Assembly (NCBI RefSeq): GCF_905147365.1
Contig: NC_056407.1
Span: forward strand, 24,703,980-24,767,979
From: Aricia agestis
Taxonomy: Eukaryota; Arthropoda; Insecta; Lepidoptera; Lycaenidae
DNA: 64,000 nucleotides
Direction: 5' to 3'
The notes under the pieces were generated by a model, which searched no databases, was not told the DNA's origin, and worked only from the letters and a program-made list of their open reading frames with translations. Numbering within the stretch: position 1 is the first letter of the stretch; each line of letters opens with the position of its first letter. Of the stretch, positions 1 through 10,978 are shown one piece after another. Position numbers and translations under genes: made by a program.

Positions 1-548
1 CAGTTTTCTTTATAAAGTAACTTTAATTAAATTTGCATCTATTATAGATGATTTAGAGTTTTCTTTGAGCCAAGTCACCACTTTTTAAATATTGAAGCAC
101 CGCCTAGAACAATTTTTGGAAATGTCACATTACATGAAAATACTTAAGTATTATGTTGAGATTTGACCCAGTCCTGACAAATGAACTAGTTGGAAAACAT
201 CTGGGACTAACAAGTATGTGAGTTTTTACAATATTGTTTTTTGTAACAGTATGAATGGTCACATAACATACTAGAGATCTGAAAAAGTCTCATTATCCTA
301 GTATTGAACCTGCACCCTATTAGGTGCAAAAAAATCACAAAATTTAAAGACCATAGTCATAAAGAAGGCACCTAACTCACTTTCACAACAAACTACCACT
401 ACCCAACTTCTTTTTATTCCTCTAGAGAGCATACAGATATAGTTCAAGAACATTATTGATTGGCAGTGGATTAGCGATCAACTTTATAAAGCTATATCTT
501 ATCAATGTTTTATCATTTCTAAAAATAAACAAAAAGTGAACAACTTAC

Positions 549-613
549 GCATCGTTCATATTCATTTTAAAGAGAGCATGCATTTCTTCGGTAATTTGTC
601 TTATTTTGTCGTC
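549..613 (-). CDS. Second coding exon of the same unrecognised minus-strand gene (partial gene)
   Basis: After an acceptor reading TTATTTCAG on the minus strand, 21 codons plus 2 nt are open (DDKIRQITEEMHALFKMNMN then D and a split codon), ending at donor GTAAGTTG from 548. The exon has one in-frame continuation with 845-916 across a 231-bp intron. The peptide again looks helical and amphipathic. No convincing third exon was found at 1-548. The nearest pyrimidine-rich AG would make a 30-nt intron, which is too short, so the next exon is probably outside the window. Function unknown. Confidence 0.6.
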
Positions 614-712
614 CTGAAATAAGAAAAACAATAAAAATTTATAACCTATTATATACACAAGCCTTTACGTAAAACTAACATTCTTAGAAAGTTTAAAGTT
701 AAAATCAATACT

Positions 713-806
713 AATTTTATTTGGTCTGAGACTATATAATTATTATTATACTTACAAATTTTATTTGGTCTGAGACTATATTATAATTATTATTATACTT
801 ACAAGT
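713..806. repeat. Tandem duplication inside the short intron
   Basis: A roughly 46-bp segment containing TTTATTTGGTCTGAGACTAT and a TTATTATTATACTTACAA tail occurs twice in a row with only small differences. It lies inside the 231-bp intron of the minus-strand gene and accounts for over a third of it. Confidence 0.8.
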
Positions 807-844
807 TACAGCTGTAAACATGTATGTAATACCTACTTACTTAC

Positions 845-916
845 ATTATACTGATTCAATGTTTCTCGATTTCTATCGGCTTCCTTTAGTAGATCAATAA
901 CTTTTTCTCCAAACAT
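845..916 (-). CDS. First coding exon of an unrecognised minus-strand gene
   Basis: On the minus strand an ATG at 916-914 opens 24 codons (MFGEKVIDLLKEADRNRETL then NQYN) and stops at a strong donor GTAAGTAAGT beginning at 844. Phase is 0. The next exon (549-613) joins in frame behind a TTATTTCAG acceptor, so two small exons with consensus splice sites support each other. The peptide is charged and helical, with hydrophobic residues spaced as in a coiled coil. I do not recognise the family. The gene continues beyond the left edge, so only its N-terminus is seen. No promoter motif was recognised upstream (917-1083). It is divergent from cactus. Confidence 0.6.
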
Positions 917-1083
917 GTTTCAGTGCGTAATTATTTACATTTTAAAACAATAATTTAAAAGTGAATATCTTTGTAACCATAAACCCAAATTCCAAAAACT
1001 TAGCAATTAGCAAATAAACTTTAGAATTTTGTTAGAAAAAAATATAAACACTTTGAAGTTTGAAGTTTGAACTTTGACAGAAC

Positions 1084-1505
1084 ATTGTTTTTTTTTTTTC
1101 ATATAATGGCACTTCGGCTATAACCATGGCCAGTGTCGAGTATAATATTATGGCGGGAAAACAATATTCTTTAATACAATTTTTTCTATATTATCGTCAG
1201 GTCAGTCAGGTCTAAAGTCTAGTCAAAGTCTAAGTATAAAGTCAATACAGTCAAGAAGTCAAGTCGGTCGATTCAGTAAAGTGGTAGGACGCTTTACTAA
1301 AACTTTTGATGGAGTTTTGGAGGGAACACAATAGAGCACGTTTCTGGTTATTACATCACTTTCCCACACTTGTGCACGATAACGAATATTTAATGGTTAA
1401 TATCCTACCAATATTACACATTAAAAACCCAGATAACACAATTTTAGGAAAATAATATAAAAACACAACATCAGTCTTTCACATTCTCCCAAAAACTCCC
1501 CAGAA
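1084..1505 (+). repeat. Dispersed repeat carrying the TTGTGCACGATAACG module (copy 1)
   Basis: This segment is closely similar to 16650-17055 and, inverted, to about 50840-51260. Shared blocks include ACCATGGCCAGTGTC, AACTTTTGATGGAGTTTTGG and CACTTGTGCACGATAACG followed by AATATTTAATGG. It carries no long ORF. Three copies make it a repeat family, probably non-autonomous. Confidence 0.7.
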
Positions 1506-1557
1506 CATTGTTTGCTCGATAAAATTTGACATAGTGTGTGACTGTTTCTAATCGAAA

Positions 1558-1652
1558 TTAGTGATGGTCGACTCGAGTAACTATCTAACTCGAGGTAACT
1601 CGAGTTGGGCGTAACTCAAACCCACTCGAGTTTAATTCTCTCTGACTCGAGT
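1558..1652. repeat. Cluster of ACTCGAG motifs
   Basis: Six or more AACTCGAG/CTCGAGT motifs occur in under 100 bp. A matching cluster (AACCCGAGTT, AACTCGGGTT, CCGAGTTGG) lies at about 2585-2650, on the far side of the 1943-2453 repeat. The two clusters may be the halves of one older element split by that insertion. The stretch between 1653 and 1942 is AT-rich with nothing recognised. Confidence 0.4.
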
Positions 1653-1942
1653 TCGTAAACCGCCAAAAATACATTTTTTTTCTTTATTCAATACCAACAG
1701 CGTATTACAATTTAGAACTTAACACTAAACATGTAACAATTAGTATGGCCACTAACAGGTACCTATTACATTGTTTGACAAATAGTAGTGCTATTTACAT
1801 AGTTAAAGTATTATAGTACCTCAATGGCTATTTAACATACTTAATAATAAAAACAATTGACTTAATAAAAAAAATATTATAATTGTATTTCAAACAAGAA
1901 TTTTTTTTTTTACTTACATTATTATAAATAAATAATATAATT

Positions 1943-2453
1943 AAAAAACCGGCCAAGTGCGAGTTACACTCGCCCATTAAGGGTTCCGCAGCAGAAATAA
2001 GGTTTATTTCTATGAAATTTAAAGGTTTTTGATTTAGGTATTTTTATATTTCAGTTGATTTAATGAAGTTTAGAAGTTAGAGAGGGGGGGGGGGGTACAC
2101 ATTTTACCACTTTGGAAGAGTCTCTCTCGCAAACTATTCAGAAAAAATGATATTAGAAACCTCAATATGATTTTTGAAGACCATATACCCCACACGCATA
2201 GGTTAGATGAATTTTTTTTTGTTTCAGTTATACCTATGGGGACCCCTAAAATTTTATAATAATTTTTCCATTTTTGTATCAAAACCTTAATGCGGTTCAC
2301 AGACTACAATATCTACTTACCAAGTTTCAATACTATAGCTCTTATAGTTTCGGAGAAAAGTGGCTATGACATGACGGACGGACAAACAGACAGACAGATA
2401 ATATGACGAATCTATAAGGGTTCTGTTTTTTGCCATTTGGCTACGGAACCCTA
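1943..2453 (+). repeat. GGCCAAGTGCGAGT-type interspersed repeat (copy 1)
   Basis: Starts AAAAAACCGGCCAAGTGCGA and ends GGCTACGGAACCCTAAA, with the internal block GGGTTCCGCAGCAG near the left end. Nearly the same sequence recurs at 40275-40884 and 45648-46292, and relatives occur at 23415, 27297, 33111, 35322, 38379 and 52049. The inner part carries a (GACG/GACA)n run. The ends contain AGGGTTCCG and CGGAACCCT in inverted relation. No protein is encoded. Confidence 0.8.
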
Positions 2454-2804
2454 AAGATGAAAGAATTGAAACAGATAAAAATATTATTTGTCGGTTCCAA
2501 TTTTTTAACTATTTATGCGAAGCTGAGGGAATAAACTGGTAATAAAAATTCAAAAAAGCATTCACTTGTCCAGCCAGTTATATTGAGTTCAACCCGAGTT
2601 ACGTGAATTTTAACTCGGGTTAAATCGAGTTTTGGTTTTTCCGAGTTGGCACAATAACACTAAACGAAATCTTCAAAATGTACTAAAAATATTAAAAGGT
2701 AAATTCTATTAACATACTAAAATACTTACTATAGGTCTAACAGGATCTGATGGCAAATTTAGATGGCAGTTTTTAAAAAAAATATCCTTGATCAGTGGAT
2801 AAAT

Positions 2805-3230
2805 TTTTATCCCATCAAAAACATTCTGTAAAAAAACCAAGTCTCGCAACTCAGTTTTTATACCGTAAAAATTTATGAGATCAACTTGGACATCGCATGA
2901 TTAGATTGTTTATTATAACACTATACAGTATCACAATTCACACAGCACTACGGGCCTGCATCAATCGCATGGAGCGCAATCGACTAAACAATCTAATAAT
3001 ATAATAATTATAAATTAGTATAATTTGTAAGATACATTGTATTTTCATGCCATGTCCAAGTCGATCTATTTATTTAAAACGTAAAAGATTTTTAATATTG
3101 ACATGATAATAACTTACGTAATAACTAGAGACAGAAGGTCCCCTAGGTAGGGACTGAATAAATTAACCGACTTGGTATTGCATGGATCTCATAAATTTTT
3201 ACAGGATGTTTTTGATGGGATCTCACTTCT
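2805..3230. repeat. Inverted-repeat region with ATCCCATCAAAAACAT arms
   Basis: ATCCCATCAAAAACAT..CTGTAAAAA at about 2810 reappears inverted at about 3190-3225, and ATTAGATTGTTTA near 2902 reappears inverted near 2987. The structure suggests a degraded palindromic element. No coding potential is evident, and the sequence from 2655 to 3395 holds nothing else I recognise. Confidence 0.45.
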
Positions 3231-3395
3231 TTTTGTAGAGTCCTACTTTTCTCCGTTTTGGTACCTTTTACTACTATAAAATATATCAATAACGATTTTT
3301 CTAAGAAACAAATAAAACTAACAATTAATAATAATATAATCATTATGTATACACTATACAGTATTATACTACTTGCCTTTCATGACTATCCAATA

Positions 3396-3634
3396 TCCAT
3401 ACTAATATTATTATAAATGCGTTTGTTTGTTTGTTTGATTGACCTTCCTTCACGGCCTAGCGAAGCAACCAATCGACTTGATTTTTGACGTAAACTTAGT
3501 TGAAAGGATGAAGAGTAACATAGGCTACTTTTGGTCTTGGAAAAACGCCAGGTTTCCAAAGGAGGTTTACAAGAATATTCGTATTTTACGCGATTTTTGA
3601 ATTCCGCGCGAGCGAAGCCGCGGGCAAAAGCTAG
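3396..3634 (+). mobile_element. Helitron-like element, short copy
   Basis: Begins TCCATACTAATATTATTATA and ends with a GCGAAGCCGCGGGC stem followed by AAAAGCTAG and then T. A TC start, a short hairpin just before CTAG and no target duplication are typical of Helitron termini. Non-autonomous. Confidence 0.7.
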
Positions 3635-4095
3635 TGATTCATATATACTATAGATACTTATCTACAACTATTACTCCTTGGAATATAAGTACGGAAATAT
3701 CGATGGTACCGGTACAATGATTCATAAACCGCAAATTTAACTTTGTAATCCTATAAATTTATATGGGATTACAAAGTTATTCACGAAGTTAGTGTATCTA
3801 GAAAACTGGACAGAAATTTTGAAATATTTGATTTAGACACTAAACACTAATTATATTCTAAATTTGAAGGTTCTATGTCTGCTAGAAGTGCCTTAGACTT
3901 TTGGTGATCGGTCAGTCAGTCAGTGACAAAATTAAGAAACTTTAACAAGTTACAGTTCTTAAACTACTGGTGCAAATTGAATAAAATTTTATATATATCG
4001 TGTCTATACAAAGCTTGCTTAACAACTGAAAATTCAGGCTTGTTGGTTTATCTACAATGAAGTTATAGGGGGTCAAAAAGAGCCTGAATTGGTTC

Positions 4096-4625
4096 GAGAA
4101 AAGGATGGTACGGCCGTGCCGCTTTTTTGCTCGACTTGGCGGGGGCACTGCCGTGGCCCCAGATATTTGCATGTTTCACACACAGAATCAACCTCCATAA
4201 TGAAAAAAAAGATCAAAATATTTTATTCCAATCACCCATATTGCAAAGTAAAATACTTTTTTGTTTTAAGAATTTTTCTTCTAAATAAACACTATAATCT
4301 TTAGATTAATGATTCACCAATCATTAATCTAAGACTTTAATCATTATATTTTATTAATTTATTTGCTTAACGGTCTGTTGTCGGAACAAATAAACTATAA
4401 AGTATAATCGTCAGTTAAACCTTGTTTTTTACGAAGAAATGTGATTAGAAATGTAAACCTATTTCAGTAAAGTATTTCAGTAAAGTATTTCAGTAAGTAT
4501 TTAGTTTGGACTTTGGACCATAATATTTTAACATTCCAAAAAAATCGTTCGTAAGGAGCATCTGGGTGTACGGCAGTGCACCCGCCAAGACGAGCTAAGC
4601 GAAGCGCACGGGCACTACCTACCTT
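4096..4625. mobile_element. Putative MITE with about 73-bp imperfect inverted ends
   Basis: The left end (4096-4168: GAGAAAAGGATGGTACGG, later CTTGGCGGGGGCACTGCCGT) aligns with the reverse complement of 4552-4625 (AGAAAAGGTAGGTAG, later CTTGGCGGGTGCACTGCCGT) at about 75 percent by eye. The interior is AT-rich and has a small hairpin (GATTAATGATTC and its inverse) near 4310. No target duplication was resolved. Confidence 0.5.
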
Positions 4626-4841
4626 TTCTGTGTTTCGTCGTTTTTTTGAACCCTCCTAGAGTTGGTTTCCTTTCCGATTTTCCTAGACAGTTCATAATAT
4701 AATCAAACATACAAAGACTCAATTGAATACCTAGCTCTTATACTTTAGATTTTATTGATATCTAAAATACACCGATTTCGTCACTGAACTCAATCTCAAG
4801 ACTGCTTATTCATTGAAATAAACAAGTGGATTGGTGGATTT

Positions 4842-4998
4842 GACGACCTCTGTGGCTCAGTTGGTGGGCTATCGGTAGCTCAAGCCGGGGGTCACGGGTT
4901 CGAATCCCGCCGACGGAACAAAAATTTTTCAAAGTTCCTGGGTCGTGGATGTGTATTAAATATGTGTATAATATAATAAAAATCTTAAATATAAGTAT
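4842..4998 (+). mobile_element. tRNA-headed SINE
   Basis: The head has an A-box-like TGGCTCAGTTGGTGGGC and a B-box GGTTCGAATCCCGCC, followed by a body (AGTTCCTGGGTCGTGGATGT) and an AT-rich tail. The body recurs, inverted, in the duplicated blocks at 13502 and 14088. It is not a functional tRNA: no complete cloverleaf or CCA-proximal stem could be drawn. Confidence 0.75.
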
Positions 4999-5001
4999 GT
5001 A

Positions 5002-5640
5002 TCTATACTATATAATATTATAAATGCGAAAGTATCTCTGTCTGTCTGTCTGTCTGTCTGTCTCGCTTTCACGCCAAAACTACCAAACCGATTGTAATGA
5101 AATTTTGTACACAGATAGTCTAAAGCCTGAGAAAGGACATAGGCTACTTTTTTTATTGGAAAAAAGGGTTGTAAGGGGGTGAAAATACGAAAATTTGTTC
5201 AAATTAAGTTAGTTCCAAAAATTCATACTAGATGGCACCGTGCGTCTCTTATATCGCGCTAACGCTTACCCAACATCTTTCTATAAGAGGTGGTATCATT
5301 TTACATTCGAGTTTCGCTTTTTTTCGATTGTTATTTCTTTTTTACGATATTTAATAAGTCAGTACTTTATATTATATACAGTGACGTAACCTTAAACCTA
5401 TCAATGGTAAATAGTTTATGGGTAAAGTTGTGTAATTGGGGGGCTAAATAAGCTTTAAAATTTGGCATAATGTATAAAGTTTAATTTAAAAAATTAAATA
5501 AGTATTATGTGCACACTGCACAGCTGTTTTGATTTAAGGGGTACCAGGGTTTTTTTTATAAAAGCTTTTGACACCAATTTTGTTGACATCGCGCGCTATA
5601 AACCGAAGTCCACGCTGACGAAGTCGCGGGCAACAGCTAG
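5002..5640 (+). mobile_element. Helitron-like element with a TCTG microsatellite near its 5' end
   Basis: Starts TCTATACTATATAATATTAT and ends GAAGTCGCGGGCAACAGCTAG before T. A (TCTG)n tract follows the 5' end. Related copies lie inverted at 12575-13272 and 41206-41743. No Rep/helicase ORF is present, so it is non-autonomous. Confidence 0.8.
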
Positions 5641-5744
5641 TAGTATATAAGTATTAAATATATTTCCGTTGTCTGGTACCCGTAACACAAGTCCTTCAGG
5701 TACTTAGCACGGGGCCAGACTGACGTGGTGTGAAGTGTCCATAG

Positions 5745-5745
5745 A

Positions 5746-5779
<34 letters not shown>

Positions 5780-5781
5780 AT
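5745..5781. repeat. ATT trinucleotide microsatellite
   Basis: About eleven uninterrupted TTA/ATT units, directly upstream of the next Helitron copy. Confidence 0.9.
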
Positions 5782-5795
5782 AAAAATGTTCTGAA

Positions 5796-6512
5796 TCTAT
5801 ATACTAATATTATAAAGCGGAAGAGTTTGTTAGTTTGTTTGTTTGTTTGTTTGAACGCGCTAATCTCAGGAACTACTAGTCCGATTTGAAAAATTCTTTC
5901 AGTGTTAGATAGTCCATTTATCGAGAAAGGCTATAGGCTATATTTTATCACGCTAAAACTAATAGGAACGAAGAAATAAATAAAAATGTGGAAAAAACGG
6001 GGGGAAATTATTTGAAAGGGCTTATTTAAACGCACTAATCTCAGGAACTACTGGTCCGATTTGAAAAATTATTTCAGTGTTAGATAGCCCAGTTATCGAA
6101 AAAGGTTATAGGCTATATTTTATCACGCTAAGACTAACAAGAGCGAGGAAATAGAGGAAAATGTGAAAAAAACGGGGGAAATTATTTGAAAGGGCTTATT
6201 TGAACGCGCTAATTTCAGGAATTACTGATCCGATTTAAAAAATTCTTTCAGTGTTAGATAGCCCAGTTATCGAGGAAGGCTATAGGCTATATTTTATCAC
6301 GCTAAAACTAATAAAAGCGAAGAATTATAGAAAAATGTGTAAAAAACGGGGGAAATTTTTTGAAAGGGCTTATCTCATGCTTTAGTAAGCATTTTTTCTG
6401 TTATTTGGGTCAGATAAGAAGTAGACCACGTGAAGGATCATAGGCTTTTTTGTGGACAAATTTTTCTGTGAAATATCTAATTTACGCGGGCGAAGCCGCG
6501 CGGAACGTCTAG
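5796..6512 (+). mobile_element. Helitron-like element with three internal 175-bp tandem units
   Basis: Starts TCTATATACTAATATTATAA and ends GCGAAGCCGCGCGGAACGTCTAG. Inside, a unit beginning AACGCGCTAATCTCAGG and ending in GAAAGGGCTTATTTG is repeated three times (from about 5855, 6030 and 6204), each diverged by point changes. Two related copies, at 15905-16565 and inverted at 57931-58475, also carry two to three units. Non-coding. Confidence 0.8.
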
Positions 6513-6697
6513 TAAAATATATTTTTTATTTTCAGAAAAATGTTAAGTTCTCTTGGATTTTATATTTATCAGTATAATTACTCTAAGTCATACTACCTAA
6601 TTGTCAAAATTAAAACAATATTTTACACCATTTTTCAATAATAGTTGAAGGTACCTATTTCAATTTCGTGATAGCCGATTCGTACTATCTGTAAAAA

Positions 6698-7068
6698 TGG
6701 TGAACGTTGGGTCGTTCACCATTTTTACAGATAGTACGAACGTAACAACTAACAACGTAGGACCTACTGCAAAAAATGCAAAGTACACAAGGCACACAAG
6801 GTATCACAGTACAAAAAATCTAAGGAAAGGCATGCTGCTTGAGCAGCATGCCTTGAGGTAGAAGATGTTACGACCGTAAACAGGAAGGTTATGGTGGTCA
6901 GCCAAAAGTCAAAACCTATCTTCAACAAGAAGGCTAAGACTACCAAGAAAATTGTGCTTCGACTAGAATGCGCTGACTGCAAAGTAAGGTCCCAAGTAGC
7001 ACTCAAGCGTTGCAAACACTTCGCTTGGAGGAGACAAGAAGAGGAAGGGATAGATGATCCAATTTTAA
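6698..7068 (+). pseudogene. RpL36A: Processed pseudogene of ribosomal protein eL42 (RPL36A/L44)
   Basis: Fragments in several frames spell the conserved cytosolic ribosomal protein eL42: the start MVNV at 6698, then the TYCKKCKVHK region, KERHAA, QSKPIF-like residues, KKAKTTKKIVLRLECADCKV, RSQVALKRCKHF, and a MIQF ending with stop at 7066-7068. The copy has no introns and is followed by an AATAAA-like signal and an A-rich stretch, as in a retrotransposed mRNA. It is dead. An inverted duplication replaces codons just after the start. A 13-bp palindrome interrupts HAAQG. There is a 7-bp insertion at GGTCAG, a 2-bp deletion after KHF, and CAG changed to TAG just before MIQF. The functional gene must lie elsewhere. 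Confidence 0.93.
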
Positions 7069-7147
7069 GCTGCAATAAAAATAAGATACAAAAAATCCAA
7101 TAAGATAAAAAAATACTTACATTGATTATAAATAAATTGGTAATACC

Positions 7148-7418
7148 CAGTGCCGTAAATAGGCATTTTTGCGCCCTGTGCGAGCTTATATAACTGCACC
7201 CTTGTTTTTTAACTGACTTCCAAAAAGGAGAAGGTTATATGTTCGGCTGTGGATATTTTATTTTCTACATTGGAAAACATCTCTGGGGCGCAGCGGGAAG
7301 TACTTATCAGGAGCAAATCGAAAAGTAACAGTTTCCCTGGTCTGGCCATTCTTGCGCCCCCCCCAGAGTTTACGCCCTGTGCCTAGGCACCGGTGGCACT
7401 GCCCTATTTACGGCACTG
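7148..7418. mobile_element. hAT-type MITE with 8-bp target duplication
   Basis: Terminal inverted repeats CAGTGCCGTAAATAGGC and its complement bound 271 bp, and both sides carry the direct repeat GTAATACC (7140-7147 and 7419-7426). An 8-bp duplication and CAG-type ends are the hAT pattern. No transposase is encoded. The insertion is just downstream of the eL42 pseudogene tail. Confidence 0.85.
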
Positions 7419-7859
7419 GTAATACCTTATCATTATTTTAACAATAATGACTTAAGTACTTATCATTTTGGTCATTGGTATCTGTTGTAGTTCATTATAT
7501 TTCTTCGCTTCATTCTTCGATATATAATTAACCAGTAGTACCTTTGTATATCTGCTTGGCATACGCGTTTTTTTTAAGATTTATGTAGGTAAGTTGAAAA
7601 ATTACACGCTCGCTCGATCACACGGCGTTCCAGCGTGCCTCATTCTTTGTTAACGCGAGGCAACGCGAACACGTATACTTAGTAACCATGCCAAAGCGCA
7701 GCTGGTTATTATTATTAAGATAATTGAGTCAGTGTTGTAAGTAACTAAAGTCAATGTTATTTTATCGTGTAACAAGAAAATACATGTAAGTACTATTAAA
7801 TACTTAAATAAACGGCAGGCACTACCGAGGCCTAGACGAGCCAATTATATTCAATACTT

Positions 7860-8900
7860 CAATACTAACCGGCTTGTACTGCGACCACGAGTTAATAAAC
7901 GTACAATGTGATGGGACTACGAGTCTTTAAAATACACAATCTATAATATTATGTATGCTTTATTTGTTTTAAAAATAGAATTATAGAAGTATATGTTTGC
8001 CGGATTGGGGGAAACAACTGCAGGTGATTACTGCAATTATTTAATTAACCGGCATGTACTTCGACTGTGAGTCAATAAGTACAGTGTGTTTGGACCGCGA
8101 GTCCTTTTACACAATCTATATTATTATTTTATATGCATCGGAATTGATTGCAGATCTCTGACGATGTTTTACCTATTCTAAAAATAGAACTATATTATGT
8201 TTGTCCGATTGAGGGAAATAGTTGTAAGTTAATTACTGCAAGTGTTTAATTATGTTAAGTTATTTTATAAACCGCCATAATGTGTAGATTGACCGCGAGT
8301 CTCTAAACACAATTTATATGCATCGGAATTGACTGCGAGTCTCTGACGATGTTTTATCTGTTCTATAAATAGAACTATACGTTGGCTGGTTTGGGGGTTA
8401 ACAGGGAGTTATTTTATAAACCGCCATAATGTGTGGATTGACTGCGAGTCTCTAAACACAATCCTTATGCATCGGAATTGACCGCGTGTCTCTGACGATG
8501 ATTTATCTAAAAATAGAAGTATAATGTATTGGCTGGTTTGACGGGATTAACTGCTAGTTAATTACTATTTAAATTTAAAATATATTGATATTTTTTAAAT
8601 CAACATAATGTACGGATTGACTACGAGTCTCCGACAATGTTTAAAAATAGAAATTAGCAACTACCGCGCGTTTTTCCGCGCTCTTTGTTCTATAAATAGA
8701 AAAACATAATAATTATTATTATAATATTAATATTATCTTTGCCGGTTTATAGAGAACAGCTATTTCGAGTTAATAACTAGATTGATTGCGAGTCTCATCA
8801 GTTAACAACCAATGCGCGTCCCGCGCGATCCTTTTGTTCTAAATATAGAACTACGATTATAATTTACTATGGCTGCCGGTATATAATTTTTATTATTAAA
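7860..8900. repeat. Degenerate tandem array with TGACTGCGAGTCTC motif
   Basis: Units of about 150-190 bp repeat the order: AACCGCCATAATGTG, TTGACTGCGAGTCTCTAAAC, ATGCATCGGAATTGAC, a second GCGAGTCTCTGACGATG, AAAAATAGAA, GGCTGGTTTG. The middle units (8260-8560) are the most alike; outer ones are eroded. No coding frame is maintained. Confidence 0.7.
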
Positions 8901-9799
8901 TAAATCTTGCATCAATTTTGGGACTCGAGATACACCGCGAGTGTATAACGAAACTTACTTAATAATATCTACGTAACGAGATAGTTACTACCCTCAATAT
9001 TTTTCGTAACATATTTTATCGACATATAAGTCGATTATAACGAGCTACCTACCCCAATATTTAATTTGGTCCCCTACTAAAAGTGACAGATATAGGTACG
9101 GAACAATCAGGTTTCGAATGAACCCGAAGCTTTCCCGAGTACCTGCACCGATAGAACCGGTCCAGATCCGGATAGATCCAGGGTTCTCCTACTGACGTTA
9201 GGTGAACCCTCTTTGGGCTCGCCAGATTATTGTTTTAAATGACCCTAAAAACGATTAAGATAAGCTACTGCTTATAAAACATTCCTGATAATAAGTTTTG
9301 TAGATCGATTCCATTTCGATCGATTATTATCATTATAGATTTCACCTGACAAAGTCTCGATATTATCAGACTTATCAACAGTATCTGGCTTATCTCGATA
9401 TAAATTAGTATCAAACTTATCAGATAATACAATATTATCAGTATAACTTTGTAACGCAAACCTAAAACACTCAGACTCGATAAATCTTGTCTCAATATCA
9501 GACCGAGATTATTATTGTTTCGCTGGATAATTCCAGTATTTGTTCTCAGAGACAAATTAGTACATGCCAATCAATCGGGTACCTTTTGGGCTCTGAAAAA
9601 CCCTTCCCGCTACCCGTCAAAGGAAGGGGGGGGGGGCGATAACCGTCGGCTGGCGCCGCTAGTACTGTACCGCTACAATCAACTTCCTTCGAGTTCGAAG
9701 AGTGATGGAGGCGACTAAACGCTCAACACCGCAGCAGTAGTGCTGACAGCTATTTTTATAGATATTTTATAATTATATATTACTATTATAATTATTGTG

Positions 9800-10037
9800 G
9801 GCTTTACACAGCTACCCGCAACCCGCGGCCCGCGGGCCGCATGCGGGCCACCGGGACTTTATTTGTAGCCTATTAGAATTTGAAATTCACGCCCACGGGC
9901 AAAATATTATACAGTCAACGTGAAAGTCTTTTTCACTTGTAAGTCGTTATTTTTTAAACCTAAAAATGTTTGTTGCGACCCGCGACACCAAGACCAAAAA
10001 TGATTGCGGCTCGCAAAAAGGGTTGGGGACCACTAGC
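9800..10037. mobile_element. Probable hAT-like fragment
   Basis: Contains a very GC-rich palindromic stretch (CCGCGGCCCGCGGGCCGC) and ends with GCGGCTCGCAAAAAGGGTTG then GGGACCACTAG, the wording common at hAT termini (GGTTGGGGACCACTG). No matching left terminus or duplication was resolved. Confidence 0.4.
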
Positions 10038-10654
10038 TTAATATATTATACATCTTGACATGAATAAATTATTATAAGAATTTAAAACTATATCTTCGTG
10101 TACCCTCACCGAAGGTTACCTTATTTCAAAGATTTTCTTTCCCCCAAACAAAGCGGCGGAAAATATTGTATTATATTTTAAATTTACAATTTTTGAATTA
10201 TTTTAAATTTGAAACCACTTCGTTAGTTTATTTCGAAATGACATGTTAATTTGGAAAATTAACTTTTAAGGCTTTCAAGCCAATACCCAAAAGTGGATAT
10301 CTATCAAATAGATTTAAGAGCGTACTTCTTGGTTCCTTCCTAGTAACTCACTAGCCGATCGAAAGATTTTAATTTACTGATTATGAGCCTTAAGTCTTAA
10401 CGTACAGACTATCAGATGCGCTATTTTTTTTTTTCACAAAAAATATAAAGAAGGAAACTAGACCAGGCGTAGGCTTTATCACTACTAGACTTACCACGCT
10501 TAAACAATATTGACAATATTCTAGGCGAGAATTCTTCAGCCTCAGGCGCCTTTTTTTTTTGTTAACGTTTTATTGTAAATAGTGCCATGGTTGTATTAAA
10601 TCCACAACAAGTATATTGTAAATATTTAAGTCTTGACGATTATAAATATATATA

Positions 10655-10978
10655 CTAGCTGTCCCGGCAAACGTTGTTTTGCCATTTAAAGTATTTCGCT
10701 CATAATACTTAATAATATTTTATTGAAGTGGCTAAATAAGTATGTCACCATGGCAAAGTCCATGATTGCTATCCCGTCGCACAAACAATGGTCGCCGGCA
10801 GTTTCGAGTTGTAATAATTTACTATTATTTATTCAACAAATGAATACACTTATAAAGATAAAAGAGTAGATGTTGTCTGATTCTCAACCCTAGCTCGCTA
10901 AGATTTACGAAAATCGGTCGAGCCGTTTCAGAGGAGTTCAAATACGCACACCGTGACACGAGAATTTTACATATTAGA
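10655..10978 (-). mobile_element. Helitron-like element, minus orientation
   Basis: Read on the minus strand it begins TCTAATATGTAAAATTCTCG and ends AACGTTTGCCGGGACAGCTAG before T. Contains the common block AAATCGGTCGAGCCGTTTCA on the plus strand. It differs in sequence from the TACTAATATTATAAA family but has the same TC...CTAG logic. Confidence 0.7.

Noticed and set aside
100..540. A third exon of the left-edge gene at about 420-519
   Set aside because: It would need a 30-nt intron. A second acceptor near 105 meets a stop in the required frame after five codons.
4842..4920. A real tRNA gene
   Set aside because: A- and B-box-like motifs are present but stems do not close and a SINE body follows; parts recur elsewhere as repeats.
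5749..5781. Regulatory element in the ATT run
   Set aside because: Simple microsatellite next to a Helitron; nothing else supports a function.
7860..8900. CRISPR-like array
   Set aside because: The units are long (150-190 bp), diverged and without a constant short repeat or unique spacers; it is a eukaryotic tandem repeat.
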